Assembly (NCBI GenBank): GCA_016758965.1
Contig: JAEPRB010000021.1
Location: 1 to 64,000, forward strand
Direction of reading: 5' to 3'
Length of the DNA: 64,000 bases
Origin: Circinella minor
Taxonomy: Eukaryota; Mucoromycota; Mucoromycetes; Mucorales; Lichtheimiaceae
Shown: positions 35,468-47,839 of the stretch, piece by piece
Numbering within the stretch: the stretch's first letter is position 1
How the letters are laid out: every line of letters begins with the position of its first letter
Program-made: the position numbers and the translations under genes
Notes under the pieces: generated by a model
What the model was told of the DNA's origin: nothing
Seen by the model: only the letters and a program-made list of their open reading frames with translations
The model's database searches: none

Positions 35468-37742
35468 TTATGATTATTATATAATATTTATTCTCAAGGA
35501 CTACAACTACCTTCTTCAGCTCTCTAGCTTTCTTTTGTAAACATAAATTATTGTATCATAATTAAAATACAGAAAAATCTTATTCATTATCATTCATTAT
35601 CTACTCTCCTTTTTTTTATTATTTTCCCGCCGTTGAATCTCCTCGTCTTCTTCATACATGGGTATTATTATAATTTTTTATTAAAAAGATAACACTCTTA
35701 CCCCTATAAAAAGATCTATGCGTCAAATGCCAAGAGAAACCCGACCCGAGTGGCGTTATTTAATTTTTATCAAATCTTTTAAAGTTACTATATTACTTTT
35801 TATAAGCTGTCATAATCAATCCCCTCCCCCTTATTTTTTATAATGATGATTCTGTTAGTAAATTTAAAAACGGCGATAATGAATAGTAGCTGTGAGTTGT
35901 TTGAAAATGTGTTAAAATAATGCATGTAAGATGCATTGTATATTTGCGAATAAATAATAGAAATTTCAAAAAGAAGGACGAGAGAGAGGGGGAAATAGTA
36001 GACCCTAATCTTATTGCTGATCTACTGTGATACCTGTTTACTACTACGTATTAAAACCGCAGTGTAATGAAAAACATACGTTTTTGACCAATGACAATAA
36101 TAAAAAGCAATTCATCGTTACCACATTAATAATACGTAGGTCAAATAGTTGTCTTTTACTTATAACTATCATAATGTCGTTTCTTGTGGCAACAAACCAG
36201 AAGCTTGTACTCTCGCTGTGTTCATAAGCGTGCTTCCATTTTTCTTTTACTTACAAGTAGTTGTGTATGGATCTATTTGCACACCCAGCCCCTTACCTAT
36301 AAAAGTATGCTTACCCTTCTCCAAATTTTTTAATACAAATTTTTTAGTTAATGAATCCTTTATTCATCAGTCAATGTTATATAAGAGGAAAACTAAATAA
36401 CGTTAAAAAGTACCAATACAATAGTTGAAGTAAACAGCTACGAGAATAAATATAATGCTTCTACTTGCTGTGTTTTGAAAGAAAAGAGATAATAGATACT
36501 GATTATCGAGATACCACACACTACTAGGGAAGCACATAAATAATCATGTGTTTGAAAAATAAAATATCAAGTAGATATGAAAGCAGTTACTATCCTAGTA
36601 TAAATGTAACTTATAATATATATTAAATTACGTGATAGTATTATCAGACATCATACCTGTATGATATATGGAAGTACACTAATTAGTAAATTTGATTATA
36701 TTTGCTCAATATTTAACGCAGACTAGAGTTTGCCATAACAACACCTTTCAGGCATGGGGCGATCGATATCATTGTCATATATGACTAATGAACAAGATCC
36801 CCGCCCGGTGATAAATTTTTATTTTTGATGGTTCTTATATTCCAGTGTGGATCACTAATCTTTACTACTACTGCTTATTATTGCTAGTAACAAAATGCAT
36901 AAATAGTACATATCTCTTCTTTTTCTGACAATAACAATAATAATTGGATCTTATACGTATCTTTTCTTTATGAATTAAATAATGAAAAATGTCTCGATAG
37001 AGAGATTAATGATCGCTCGTCCGTTCTTCGCAGTTTAACTGATTTGGTTTTTTAATGTATATTAATAGATGAGAATATAAGACATATTGAATACAAGTCT
37101 TACCAAAATTTTCCTTTTGTTTTAATTTGTTATTATTACTGTCTTTAAACATTGTATCAATTACAAAAACAGTTACGTAAAAAAAAATAGATATAAAGAA
37201 AATGTACTTTCTGAGGATAAAAATGATGATGATATTATATATATGGCTTTTCACTATCACACTGACCTCTTTATTTTTTCTTTTTATTACACTATTGATA
37301 TCCTCAAGAACTTCGAATGATGTATGATGAATTATAAACATTTCTTTTTGCTTCTTTCCACTTCTTTTATTAATGCTTATGTTATTATTGTTTGCTCTAT
37401 CATCTCCGATCAGGGATGTGCAAATGTGTAGATATCAAAAAGATGGAGTAAGTGTTGTAATATATCTCATTCAATCAAAGTTCATTCAAATACAAAGAGT
37501 CTTCTTTGATGTTAGTTACACTTGTAAAATAAAGCATGTTGTTTCATTCATTTACCACATTAACAGTATTGTTATATATATATAAATATATACATATGTA
37601 TGTGTGTGTGTGTGTGCGCGCTATATTCTTACATTTGCCATCAGCTAATGCTGAAATTTTTGGGACTATATATTTTTTGGCTGGGATTTCAAGCAGTATT
37701 GCAACAACTTGACTTCTGCTTTTTTTCTTTGTTCCAGGGACA
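35468..37742. other. gene-free intergenic region
   Basis: About 2.3 kb upstream of MED5. ORFs at 36027-36400, 37006-37341 (minus) and 37373-37585 lack conserved features. There is a GT microsatellite ending in GCGCG at 37599-37620. The pyrimidine-rich TTTTTTTCTTTGTTCCAG at about 37720-37737 could be a 3' splice site of a 5'-UTR intron just before the MED5 ATG. Confidence 0.5.
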
Positions 37743-40700
37743 ATGTCGCCTCGTCCTCTTGAAGCCGTTCTTAGATTCGCATACGTTAATGGCTATACAT
37801 GCAATGAAGTATGTTTTTCCTTACTTTCATCAATAACTACTTAAGATCTAATATTTACATGATTTGGAATAGTGGGCCGAACCAACGCGACAATGCCTTG
37901 GAGAAAAAGATGATCGCAAAATGACCAACGAATTGTGTGGTAAATGATATATTACATGCCAAAGAAAAATATAAAGAATCAATACTCTTTATCTTTTTTT
38001 TTTGAGTCTAATAACGAATTGAATTATATAGAACTCTTGTTGAGTCGTTTTTTTGCACAAACACGCGTTAGTGAACCACTTTTGGAACGATATATTGCAT
38101 ATGCAATCACTGGCAATGAAGATCATGCTCAATTTGACGCCGATGACTGCCTGATTCCTCCTACTACCTTCCTTACTTGTATTGTAAAATATATTGAAAC
38201 GACAGCGATTCAAAATCCACGACAATGGTCACACATTCTTAAATGTTTACCTACTGTATTATCCGTTGTCGATGCCGATCAGATCGTTTCAGACTTATTG
38301 AACGAAAAACAAAACGAATGGCCACGGATATTATGTGATATCTTTACCATGCTTTCACGACTTGTTGCCGTTGGATTATTTCGTGATCATTATGCCAAAG
38401 ATAATGGAAAAGATGCATCGTCTACCATGATGGCTATTGATAATGACTTTGCAACACAATCACAAACATTAAATAATACACAACCAGGTGAATCTTCATT
38501 ACCGTTCAACTTTACGATGTCACAACCATCAGCTTTTGATCCAGACGCTACTATTGATTTGGCTGGATTTGCCGAAGAACCTATCAGTACGGAAGCTATC
38601 GGTAGTATGGATGGCCATAGTGCTCATGATTCGACACAATCAACAACGACAGATCGCGAACGAATCGAATCTTCCAATGCAGTGAAAGCAGCTCAGATTA
38701 TCGTGGATTTGATTGAAAAGAAGAGTGCTAAACGGATATTTGAAATGATGAATAATCAACGACAACAACAATGCCAAGACGGAACTGAAAAACATGAAGC
38801 ACGTCACTCTGGTAAGTGTATACACATATTTATACATAAACAATACATAAAGGGAAATATACTCAAAAATTATTGGAATAACATTATCAGAAGAACCATG
38901 GGCAACATGTCAAGCAATTCTTGCTGTACCATCATCTCAAGCTTCTAGCGCAGATATGTCGCAAAATACCCACATTCAAAAACTTTTGCTTATGATTAAT
39001 CGATTGACAGACCGTGATCTGGATCGTCGAATGGCCGTTCATATTAAATATCAAGAGTTAGAAGATGAAGGAACAGCTAGAGCTTTACCTAGTGCAGGAT
39101 TAATGGGATATTTATATCATATGGTAAGAAATATAGAAGGGGAAGATGAAGGAACGAAAAATAATTAAGTAAACAAGGATCAAATTTACCCGGATCAACT
39201 AACCGCAAAAAAAAAAAAAATACCAGGTACAAATTCGTCCTGGCCTTAGTGATGAATGTATTATCGATTGTTTATCGAAATTACAAACTATAAAGGTAAA
39301 TTTTGTGATGTAGTTCGAAGGAAATGTTTTGTTAACATAATGCAAAAAAAAAGAGGTTATTGATATATTAACACATATCATTGTATCTAGGGTGCATTTG
39401 ATGAAGCATTCTATTTGGAAATATGGTTTGCTGCACTGACAGGTCTCCGTGAAGCATCTACAGGATTATACAAGGCCAAAGGTTTAGCAGAAAAGGATGG
39501 TCAACAGCAACAAGATGAAACTGATTTTTCAAAATTAGATATGATTACAGCCACCAATTTTCTACTTTGGAGAACTATTGTTCTTGTCAAGGTAATAAAT
39601 CGCTTTCCCTTAATAAGAAAAGCAAGTAGAAAAAGAGGTTACTTCAAAGAAAAGACTTATACTTTATAATCATATTTGTTTATTAGATTCCATATATCAT
39701 CAAAAAATTACAAGACCACAAAGGAGGGGATGATACAAAAACTTATATGAAACGGCAAGATAGCTCGGTTGAAGGGTTAGAGGTAATTCATTTCACTAGT
39801 GTCAATTATCTTCACGTGGAGTTAATTAAGAATATGTATAATCGGTATAGCTCAATTCACTCGAGTCGTCACTGGCTGAACTATATTCATTTGCTGGTCT
39901 ATTGAATGGATGCAGCTCTCCTATGGCTAGTTTTGAATTCTTTACTACAAATACACCCACAAAATTGATGGATAAAATTAATTTTAGCGGTACGAATACT
40001 GCTGAAGACGACGAAGATGACTTTATGAAATTAATCAATGATATGGGTAGTTCGCTTGATTTGAATACAGTAGCAGTTGCAAAAGCTATAAAGGGTGTGG
40101 GCAATGAAGAAGTATTTGCAACGATTGTTCGCGTATGTCATGATTATGGATTTGTCCGGGATCACGTGGCAGATGCACTTTTGAAAAACATAACTTCTAT
40201 AAAGCAAGAAGATAACGATCAAGGGTTTGATATTGATATGGTTGATTTAGACGGGAGTGATACAAAACAACATCATAAAAGTGGGGATGTTGAAGTATTA
40301 ACAAAGGTAAAGTTACATCTGTTGACTTATTGAGAATCAGTTATATTTTTTATATAAGATTGGTATAAATAACATGAATTATTACTCTTTTATTTTAGAA
40401 TGTGGAGGATAGAATGATTGCAATCAAAGAAAATATCTCAAGAACTGCAATTTCAGAATTACTGCATATTGGTCTTGTATCCATGATCCATACACGTAGA
40501 ATTATTGATTTTATTATTGAGGTAATATAATAAAGGTTGATAATATTAGTATATAATAAAAGAGAATTGCAAATAAGTATAACACATATTATTTACCACC
40601 ACTAATCATCGATTTCTTTTTTGCTCACATGAAAAAAAAAACCTTTACAGCTTCTGGTGGAAAAAGCAGAAGCACGAGATATCTTTTCACTTGCCCGAAT

Positions 40701-42581
40701 CTGTGACGCCCTGAACAAATCTTCTTCTATAATTGATGTTATTGGCCAACTTTATCATCCTGTCGCTATTTTGGGCCCCCTTGAAGATTTATGTAATAAT
40801 TGGAAGCCAGCAGATAGTGAAATGGAACTTGACGGGCGATCTGGTTTTGATAGTCCAAGCGATGAAGATACGGATGGCGTGCAAGTCCTTTATGGAAAAT
40901 ATGGGAAAATCTGGACACTTGTCATTTTTGTTTTGAACAAGTTCAATGTATGTTTATTTCAGTTATAGAAAAGCTTGATTATAGGTGTTGTTGTTATTTT
41001 GTGTTGCTTACTAAAATGGTTATATATTTTAGCTGTATGCCAATGTTGGCAGTGTTTTCAAAGAAACCAATGGATTCTGTTATCAATTTTTCACTGAAGG
41101 CCCGATCATCTATGGATTTGATGTGACGGATCAATCTATGGAAGAATTTATTCGACAATGGCAAACAGCATTACTTGGCAACGATGGAGTATCTGATGAT
41201 TTGTTAAGGTATATTTTTTTTACTCCTGTGGTTTTGCTATATTACTTGCAACATCAACTTAAAATTATTTATATTATTTCTAGATATTCAACGCCTCAAC
41301 AATTACTCCAAGCTGCTCCAACACTGTTGCATAGAACAGTGCTCGTTTATGAAAATGGACAACTTGAAGCTAATGCATTGTTAGGTATCATATCCTATTT
41401 TCAAGAAAAATTTCTCAGCTTTACACTTTTTCCTGGTATCATTTCCGTTTTAGGCGGTGATGTTTTAGCACGCAATCCTTCCATTGCCATCATGTGTCTT
41501 CATCAACTATTGATGAGTGGAAACCCACCAGATATGCTTTTACAAATCTGTGGCACCTCTATATTGGGTGCATTGATTAGTCTATCTGAACAACGGACAC
41601 AAGAACGTATGGTTGCTGGTATCCCACCAAATGATATGAACAAAAACGAGATGGAAGGGCAGCTCAATGTTTTACAACAATATATTAAGACTAACTTAGG
41701 TATTGAAGAAAAGAATGAACAACGACAGCATCATACCGAAACCATTTCTACTGGTGTGACATGTGATAATTTGTCTCAAAAAGCTCAGGATATGTTCCGG
41801 TATATCGTCAAGAGTGGTCGATCGATGTTTATGCGAGATGTGGATGCTGATATTGTCGCATTGTGGGATGCAAGTAAAGCACCCAAGCAAGTTATCACAC
41901 ACTATTTGGATATGGTCATGTTTCAAACTGCATTGGAAATGGGTGGGCCTCACTGGTTTGTGGATATGATTGTCAATGAAGTTTTGGAAGCCGGTAAAAG
42001 TGGAGGAGCTGTACGAGCAGGTTTGTATACTTATATTTTATATGTAAAAACAACTAGTGATATTTATGAACTATATCAAATGAATTTTTAAGGTAACAAA
42101 AAAAATGTATGTTGTTTATTTTATAGCTGAACTAGGTTCTTGTTTGATTACTACACCACTGACTCGATCACTTGATACTGGTGGTACTTGTACAGATCTT
42201 TTACGATGTCTATTACAAGATGTTGTTCCATCGTCATTAAAAAAGCATGCGGCTACCAATGCATCCTTTTTTCAAGGTCAAACACTAGGCGTATTTACAG
42301 GCGATTGTTTGGTACTTATGTATGATCGAGGAGACCCGGCTGAACGCGAATTTGTCCAAGAGTTTGGTCGACAGTTTTTTGAAACGCTGGTCGTTGACAG
42401 TGAAAGTGCGCCTCAGATTATTCATGTAAAACATGATACAGAAGTAGATAATCACGGTACTATTGGTGTACTTCCTTCCTGGTCTGATATGGTGATTGAA
42501 AGTCCTATTTGGCGAGGTTTTCTTAAAGGATTAATGAGTAACCCATTAATTAATGAATCATGGCCAAATACTTTTATATAA
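37743..42581 (+). CDS. MED5: Mediator complex subunit 5 (Med5/Nut1-like)
   Basis: About 1,249 aa from 13 exons; exon lengths sum to roughly 3,750 nt. It begins MSPRPLEAVLRFAYVNGYTCNE at 37743. The protein is alpha-helical throughout and resembles the Med5 family: an N-terminal 'LLSRFFAQTRVSEPLLERYIAYAI' repeat-like helix pair, a central acidic linker (TNTAEDDEDDFMKLIND), then 'LLQAAPTLLHRTVLVYENGQLEANALLGIISYF' followed by 'FLSFTLFPGIISVLGGD', the family's hallmark leucine-rich segment. The end is WRGFLKGLMSNPLINESWPN. Med5 belongs to the Mediator tail module in fungi, contacting activators in the nucleus. Introns all have clear GTAAGT/GTATGT and TAG/CAG ends. Assignment rests on the helical segment pattern rather than a catalytic motif; the alternative would be another large helical-repeat protein. 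Confidence 0.7.
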
Positions 42582-43564
42582 AAAAAAACACTCTTTAAAA
42601 CAAAAAAAAAATGTACATAAATTACACACAACAGCAATTGAAACAATTTATTTGTAGAAATCATTGACTATTATAATCAGATATTATTAAAGCAAAACAA
42701 GTGATTCACATTTCCGTTGTCTGTAATACATTTATTACAGAATATTTACTGGGCACTAAATAGAATATTTAAGAAATGTTTTGACTTGTAAAAATTGGAA
42801 ATAAAATACCCACACAATAAATAAGGAATAAAAACATTAATATTATATCAACTTACAATATGTTATAAAAACATAATAATCATTGCAATATTGACAGCAG
42901 AAACACCAAGAAAAAACACAATGTTATACTATATACGTATATATAAAAGACGAGAGATAGTTTTCAAAACGAGTTAGATTATACGTAGTATATTAGTAAA
43001 TCTTTTTCATTAGTAAGTTAAAACACTGATCCTTACATATTACATATAAGTGAGTATTAGTGTGTGGAGAGAATACATACATGTGCTGAGATCAACAATG
43101 GTTAGTTGAGCGTGATCATCCTCACATGGTACGTATTTTTAAATATCATTAAATCACCACCAAGAACCTGCCTGTTATATGTATCAAAATTAACTAGGCC
43201 TATATTACAAAAAACTCTATTCCTAACTGCATGAGAACAAGAAGCCATATTAGTTTTTATAGCTGATATAAGTTGGACAATGTTTTGTTGTCATAATGGA
43301 TGCTTTATCTAATATTGTTGTTATTGCTATTGGTTAAAGTATTAAACAACATTTTTGTCCATATTTATGCTTTAGTTTCAGAATAAACTTACAGATCCAT
43401 TAGACATATTTGCAAAGCGTCCAAGTTGACAAACTTGTAGTTTACTCGGGAATTAAAAAGTATAAATGCTATAAACACAGCATTTCATCATTCTCTTTTT
43501 GTTTTGTGTTTCTATCGGTATACGTCAACCCGAAAAAACTTCCGAAGAAACGAACGAACGACTG
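42582..43564. other. intergenic AT-rich region
   Basis: About 980 bp between MED5 and the quinoprotein gene. It is AT-rich with no ORF above background. A frame open from 43499 upstream of the next gene lacks an ATG and would mask its signal peptide, so it is excluded. Confidence 0.55.
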
Positions 43565-45376
43565 ATGAAGAAGTTTCGATCAAAAAGAACATTACAACTA
43601 CTTGCGTTATTAGGAATAATCGCAGTTCCCGGTTATGCACTAGATCAAACAGATATACCATTAACAGCTGATGAAATTGAACTCAGAGCACAAGGCGCTA
43701 TGCGTGTTGGTATTGACAATGCGATTGTTCCGGATGCATCAGCAGAACATCCACTAGTTATTTCTCGGCCAGAAGATCAACCTTTATGTAAACCTACTTT
43801 GCCACTTTTACCATCGAACGAAATTGATGTCATGAATGGCTATGAAGGAATGGTACTAGCTAATCTACAAGGCCCTCGTAAAATGATTGTTGATCCAGCA
43901 AATCATATCATTGTCACCGGAGCAGAAGGTGTTTCTTCCATTCGACTTGATGAATGTGGTAATACAGACATCACATTATTGTTGGATAGATGTGAAGACG
44001 GTCAAGTTGGATATGGTTTAGCGCTTTATGATGGTCAACTTTATGTTGCTAGTACACAGTCCATCTGGCGATTTCCCTATGTTGATGGTCAACATACACC
44101 GTTGGGCAAAGGAGAAAAGGTTCTTGTTAATATTAATCCCGAGAGCGATTTCGATGTGTCTATCGATCCGTTTGGACGTGTATATATCCCTCGATCTGCA
44201 AATGAAAATGACGTATTGGCAGAAAGACATGCTATTATTAAACGCTTTAATGTCCAAACTGTGCCTATTGATGCTTATGATTATGAAACAGATGGAGAGG
44301 TATATAAATGCATGTTTTATTGAAATTTAGTTGTCTTTTAAAAAGGTTGATTAGGTCATGTACTAAATAACATTCTATTTGTATAATTTAGATTTTCGCA
44401 TATGGTACCAATGTTCATGGTGGTATGGGATTCGATGCTCAAGGACGACTCTGGGGTATTGATGCTCCTTACCAATCTTTTCAGCGTAGCGATTTAGGTG
44501 GAGGTAAGACATTAACTATTATTAATTAATTTACATATTTCCGTGAGGGAAAAATAACGTCAACTGATACGTGTTTACATTTTTTATCTATAAGACATTT
44601 CGCCCGCTGGACTAGCTGAAGAAATTAACGTTTACGAATTCCCATACATGAATTATGGATTCCCCTACTGCTTTACCGAATACGATCTAAATCCTTATAC
44701 GGAACAAGCCAAAGGAAGAGGAGGTCAATGGGGACATCCCAGCTTCATGAATGCAACGGTCAATCTCGATCAATTCTGCGATCAAAATGATAATAATCGT
44801 AAACCTGCAATTCCTGTTGCTCCTATGAACAAGGCATCTGCTGTTCATTTCTATATGGGACAATTTTGTTCGGTTGGTAACGAGAACACATTAGGTACTT
44901 CTGTGGGCATGCCTTGTAATTGGACTGATACGCCTTTTGTTGCTTATCGCGGTAACCCTGGTCAGCCTGATGGGCACCGCGTTGTTCATTTACCATTCGA
45001 TGATCTTGGACATAAACCTCGTTTGGACAAAAGTGAAGATGTAATATTTCAATCCAAACAGCCTTGTCAAGGTGAAGGTTGTATTGATCCTGTGGGGCTT
45101 GCAATCGATGACTATGGACGCCTTCTTGTCTCAAGTCAAAATACAAATGAAATTTTTATGGTCCAGCGTATTTATAATGCAAATGCAGCCAGACTCATGA
45201 CGGATGCAGCTCTTGCAGCAGAGGAGGCAGCAGAGGTGGCAGCAGAGGAGGCAGAAAAATTAGCTAAAGAAGAGAACGAAAAGGTTCACAAAGATAACTC
45301 AGGTGGTGGTGATGAGGAGGAAGAGAAGGAGGACGAAGAACAAGAAGATGATGATACGGAGTACGTTATTTCATGA
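43565..45376 (+). CDS. secreted PQQ-dependent glucose/sorbosone dehydrogenase-like beta-propeller protein
   Basis: 542-aa protein from three exons (43565-44299, 44392-44503, 44595-45376). The chosen ATG gives an N-terminal signal peptide (MKKFRSKRTLQLLALLGIIAVPGYALD). Beta-propeller blades are visible as repeated D-x-x-x-x-(I/L)-x-V and G-R-L strands: LANLQGPRKMIVDPANHIIVTG, GYGLALYDGQLYVAS, DVSIDPFGRVYIPRS, GGMGFDAQGRLWGID, and MNYGFPYCFTEYDL, the counterpart of NYGWPYC in the soluble quinoprotein/sorbosone dehydrogenase superfamily. A late DPVGLAIDDYGRLLVSSQNTNEIFMV blade closes the fold. Ten or so cysteines suggest disulfides. The family oxidises sugars outside the cell with PQQ or other quinones as cofactor. 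Unusual: a roughly 55-residue Ala/Glu/Lys then Asp/Glu-rich C-terminal tail. Substrate and cofactor binding are inferred. Confidence 0.78.
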
Positions 45377-45679
45377 ATTAGAACTAGTATTTAGACACGT
45401 TATTTTATATCCTCTTAATGGAATTATATTGTTTTGCCACAAAAATAAATTTGTTATTTCTAATATTGAAAAGATGGAGAGAGCTTATCAAACGAAGTAG
45501 TTAAAAATGGGTTAGTACCCGCGATTTGAGGTTTTAACAGTTAAACTGTTACTATGGAGAGCCATTTATGGTGGCTTAGCAACTTTGGATTGGGTAGCTG
45601 AGTGAAAATTGGCATTGGGGCCTGTAACGTATCTTTGAAATTAACATTTTATTATCCACAAAGAAAAATCCACCTTACC
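45377..45679. other. intergenic region with nested inverted repeats
   Basis: About 300 bp between two plus-strand genes. At 45534-45549 an AACAG...CTGTT inverted repeat occurs, and at 45557-45575 AGCCA...TGGCT pairs across a short loop. Such structures could lie in the 3' UTR of the upstream gene or the 5' leader of the bS18m gene. Function unknown. Confidence 0.4.
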
Positions 45680-46589
45680 ATGCTCACACAAAGCATTTGT
45701 CGACTTCCACGATTAAGCGTAACAACTGTCGCATTTTCTGCAGTAAAGCGGTCCATGACCACTGCCGCTGCTACTAATATTACTTCTAGATCGGCTGGTG
45801 AAGAAGAAAGTATGTTCATGACAATATATATACATAACGTCGCAGAATTATAAACAGAAGTTATTCAATACACTCGACAGAAGACTCATTTTTATTAATA
45901 TATAAATAGTTCAAACTGCTACATTACGATTATTGGAGGAACACATGACAAGTATGTAAAGAATGGAGTATTTTACTGAAGAAATATTCTAATTTGGCGT
46001 ATAAACATATCTATGTAAAAGAATGTGCATATATATAATACATATACTAACTGTATGCTAATGCTTATCGTATTTTACATAGAGGATAAAGCAAAACAGA
46101 CATCCGACGCAGCACGTTCTTATCAAAAAATTCACAAAATTGGTGACTTATATCATCCTGAAGACTTGAACGACGCACGCTTTCAGGAACGTATGCGTCA
46201 ACGACGTGGTCGACCCAATACACCATCTGCAGATCCATTTGAAGTATTGGATTTGGATCCTTTGAACGAATACAAGAATGTCAGATTGTTGTCCTATTTC
46301 GTATCAGATATGGGCAAGATTTTGCCACGAGAACAAACAGGTAATGAACTAAACATATGCATTTTTTAGCACAGTTATGGATACGAGATTAATAATAATA
46401 TTATTACTAGGTGTAAGTGCTAAAAATCAACGAAAACTTGCTAAAGCCATTAAAAGAGCTAGAGCCATGGGTAAGTCTATCAGAAACCAGGATATTTTTT
46501 CGTATTTAAAAATAAAAAGTCGATATATTAAATATGAATTCTATTTATTAGGTCTTATGTCATGTACATCCAAAGCACGCTTTTATTAA
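45680..46589 (+). CDS. RSM18: Mitochondrial small ribosomal subunit protein bS18m
   Basis: 175-aa protein from five exons (45680-45809, 45910-45951, 46083-46340, 46411-46470, 46552-46589), sum 528 nt in frame. The N-terminus (MLTQSICRLPRLSVTTVAFSAVKRSM) is basic, hydroxylated and free of acidic residues, a typical mitochondrial presequence. The C-terminal half is the bS18 domain: NEYKNVRLLSYFVSDMGKILPREQTG then VSAKNQRKLAKAIKRARAMG and LMSCTSK, equal to the bacterial L-x-x-F-(V/I)-x-x-x-GKI-x-PR-x-x-TG...QR-x-x-x-AIKRAR-x-x-x-L-P pattern. It binds 16S-like rRNA in the mitoribosome platform. The gene ends 47 bp from the convergent NSE2 gene. Confidence 0.94.
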
Positions 46590-46636
46590 TTAAAAACAAC
46601 AACAACAAATCATCCAATACATCTTTACCATCCCAC

Positions 46637-47839
46637 CTACTCGACATCATAGAACTATAAATAATATACATAAAAAAAGTTGTTGAAAAACCAATTGTAA
46701 TTTCTATCATGTCTCTCATATTTGTTTTTTTTTTGTAATTTTTATATATAAATCTTCTTTCAATCATTATACAAAAAAAAAACTTTAAAAACTTACATTT
46801 TGGGTTCGTCGTTGAGAGGCTTCGGAAGCCCGCATTCTTGCTACACGTCGTTCAGCCAAACCGTCTTCACATAAAACATTAGTAGTTACAAGCTGTGAAC
46901 AACCAGAATTTGGACATTGCACTCGACCTCGGTTTTTCCTGATCAGTTCCATAATAGCATGTTTTGAATATGTATGCTTGCATGTTTGACTATAAAAATG
47001 AACAACAGAATAAAATGAATTGAGTATAAAGTCTCTTCTTCTTTCTCATCAACCTTATATCTGTACTACGGATATTATTAACCTTTTCACTGGATTTTCC
47101 AGGAACGATTGTGTAATAGGACAGGTTGTTGGTAAAGTAACATGTCCAACAACAACATCGTCGTCATCATCATCGTCATCGTCACTTTCTGGCATAGGCT
47201 CGTTTTCTTCATGGTTCACTTGCCATACTTCATGCTTGAAACCAGTATAATAGGAATGTTTCTTGTATTTTTTCTTGTCTGAAAGTAATTGGCGTTTGGC
47301 GTTTTCTCGGGTCCATTCCCTTTTATAAGCTTCAACAATATCATTCTATATCAGAAAAAAATAATTGTTTATGAATATTGAACTTCAATAAAATATAAGC
47401 GTATTTATTTATTGTTACCATAGGTTCCCTTCGAATACGATTTTGAATATCTTCCAAGATTTTCTTTTGTGTCTTTAGTTGATGTTCAAGTTCAATAACA
47501 TTTGGAATCTTGTCTTGAAGTGATCTTACCTAATAAAAAAATAAGAAATTAAACACATAAGTAAAACAACAACAGAAATTCTGTTCTATCCTCCTTCAAA
47601 ACAACTCGTACTTGTTCATGTTTATTTAATCGTTCCAACTCGACAGCAGCGTCAAGTGAATATGAAAAGCTTTTCTCTAAAGGATTTAATGCTTGAGTGA
47701 GATCAGTAATAAAACTAGGAATTGACTCGACATTAAAAGACTGTAATTTAAAATTCTTGAGTTCGTCTTCTAATGTTATAATCGTTGTATTCTCTTCAGC
47801 AAATTCATCGGGCACAGCATGTGAAGAGGATGCAGTCAT
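46637..47839 (-). CDS. NSE2: E3 SUMO-protein ligase Nse2/Mms21 (Smc5/6 complex)
   Basis: 270-aa protein from five exons (47839-47612, 47529-47419, 47345-47083, 46989-46797, 46654-46637), sum 813 nt in frame. The N-terminal half (about 20-130) is coiled coil, the part that docks on the Smc5 arm. A ten-Asp run followed by VVVGHVTL resembles a SUMO-interacting motif and precedes the SP-RING: TCPIT...ENPVKSQTCKHTYSKHAIMELIRKNRGRVQCPNSGC, with zinc ligands Cys, His, Cys and Cys in the expected order. The enzyme sumoylates Smc5/6 and repair substrates in the nucleus. The last exon is six codons (FYDVE-stop). If the GTAAGT at 46796 is not spliced, the protein ends at QNVSF (46785). The splice model is preferred because the donor is consensus and phase 0 fits. 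Confidence 0.92.

Noticed and set aside
37006..37341. 111-codon minus-strand ORF upstream of MED5
   Set aside because: Low-complexity hydrophobic/Lys-Asn content; no conserved features and no coherent splice partners.
43499..43564. Upstream in-frame extension of the quinoprotein gene
   Set aside because: No ATG at its start, and it would bury the signal peptide that begins at the ATG at 43565.
44823..45146. 107-codon minus-strand ORF inside the quinoprotein gene
   Set aside because: Antisense shadow of a strongly supported coding exon.
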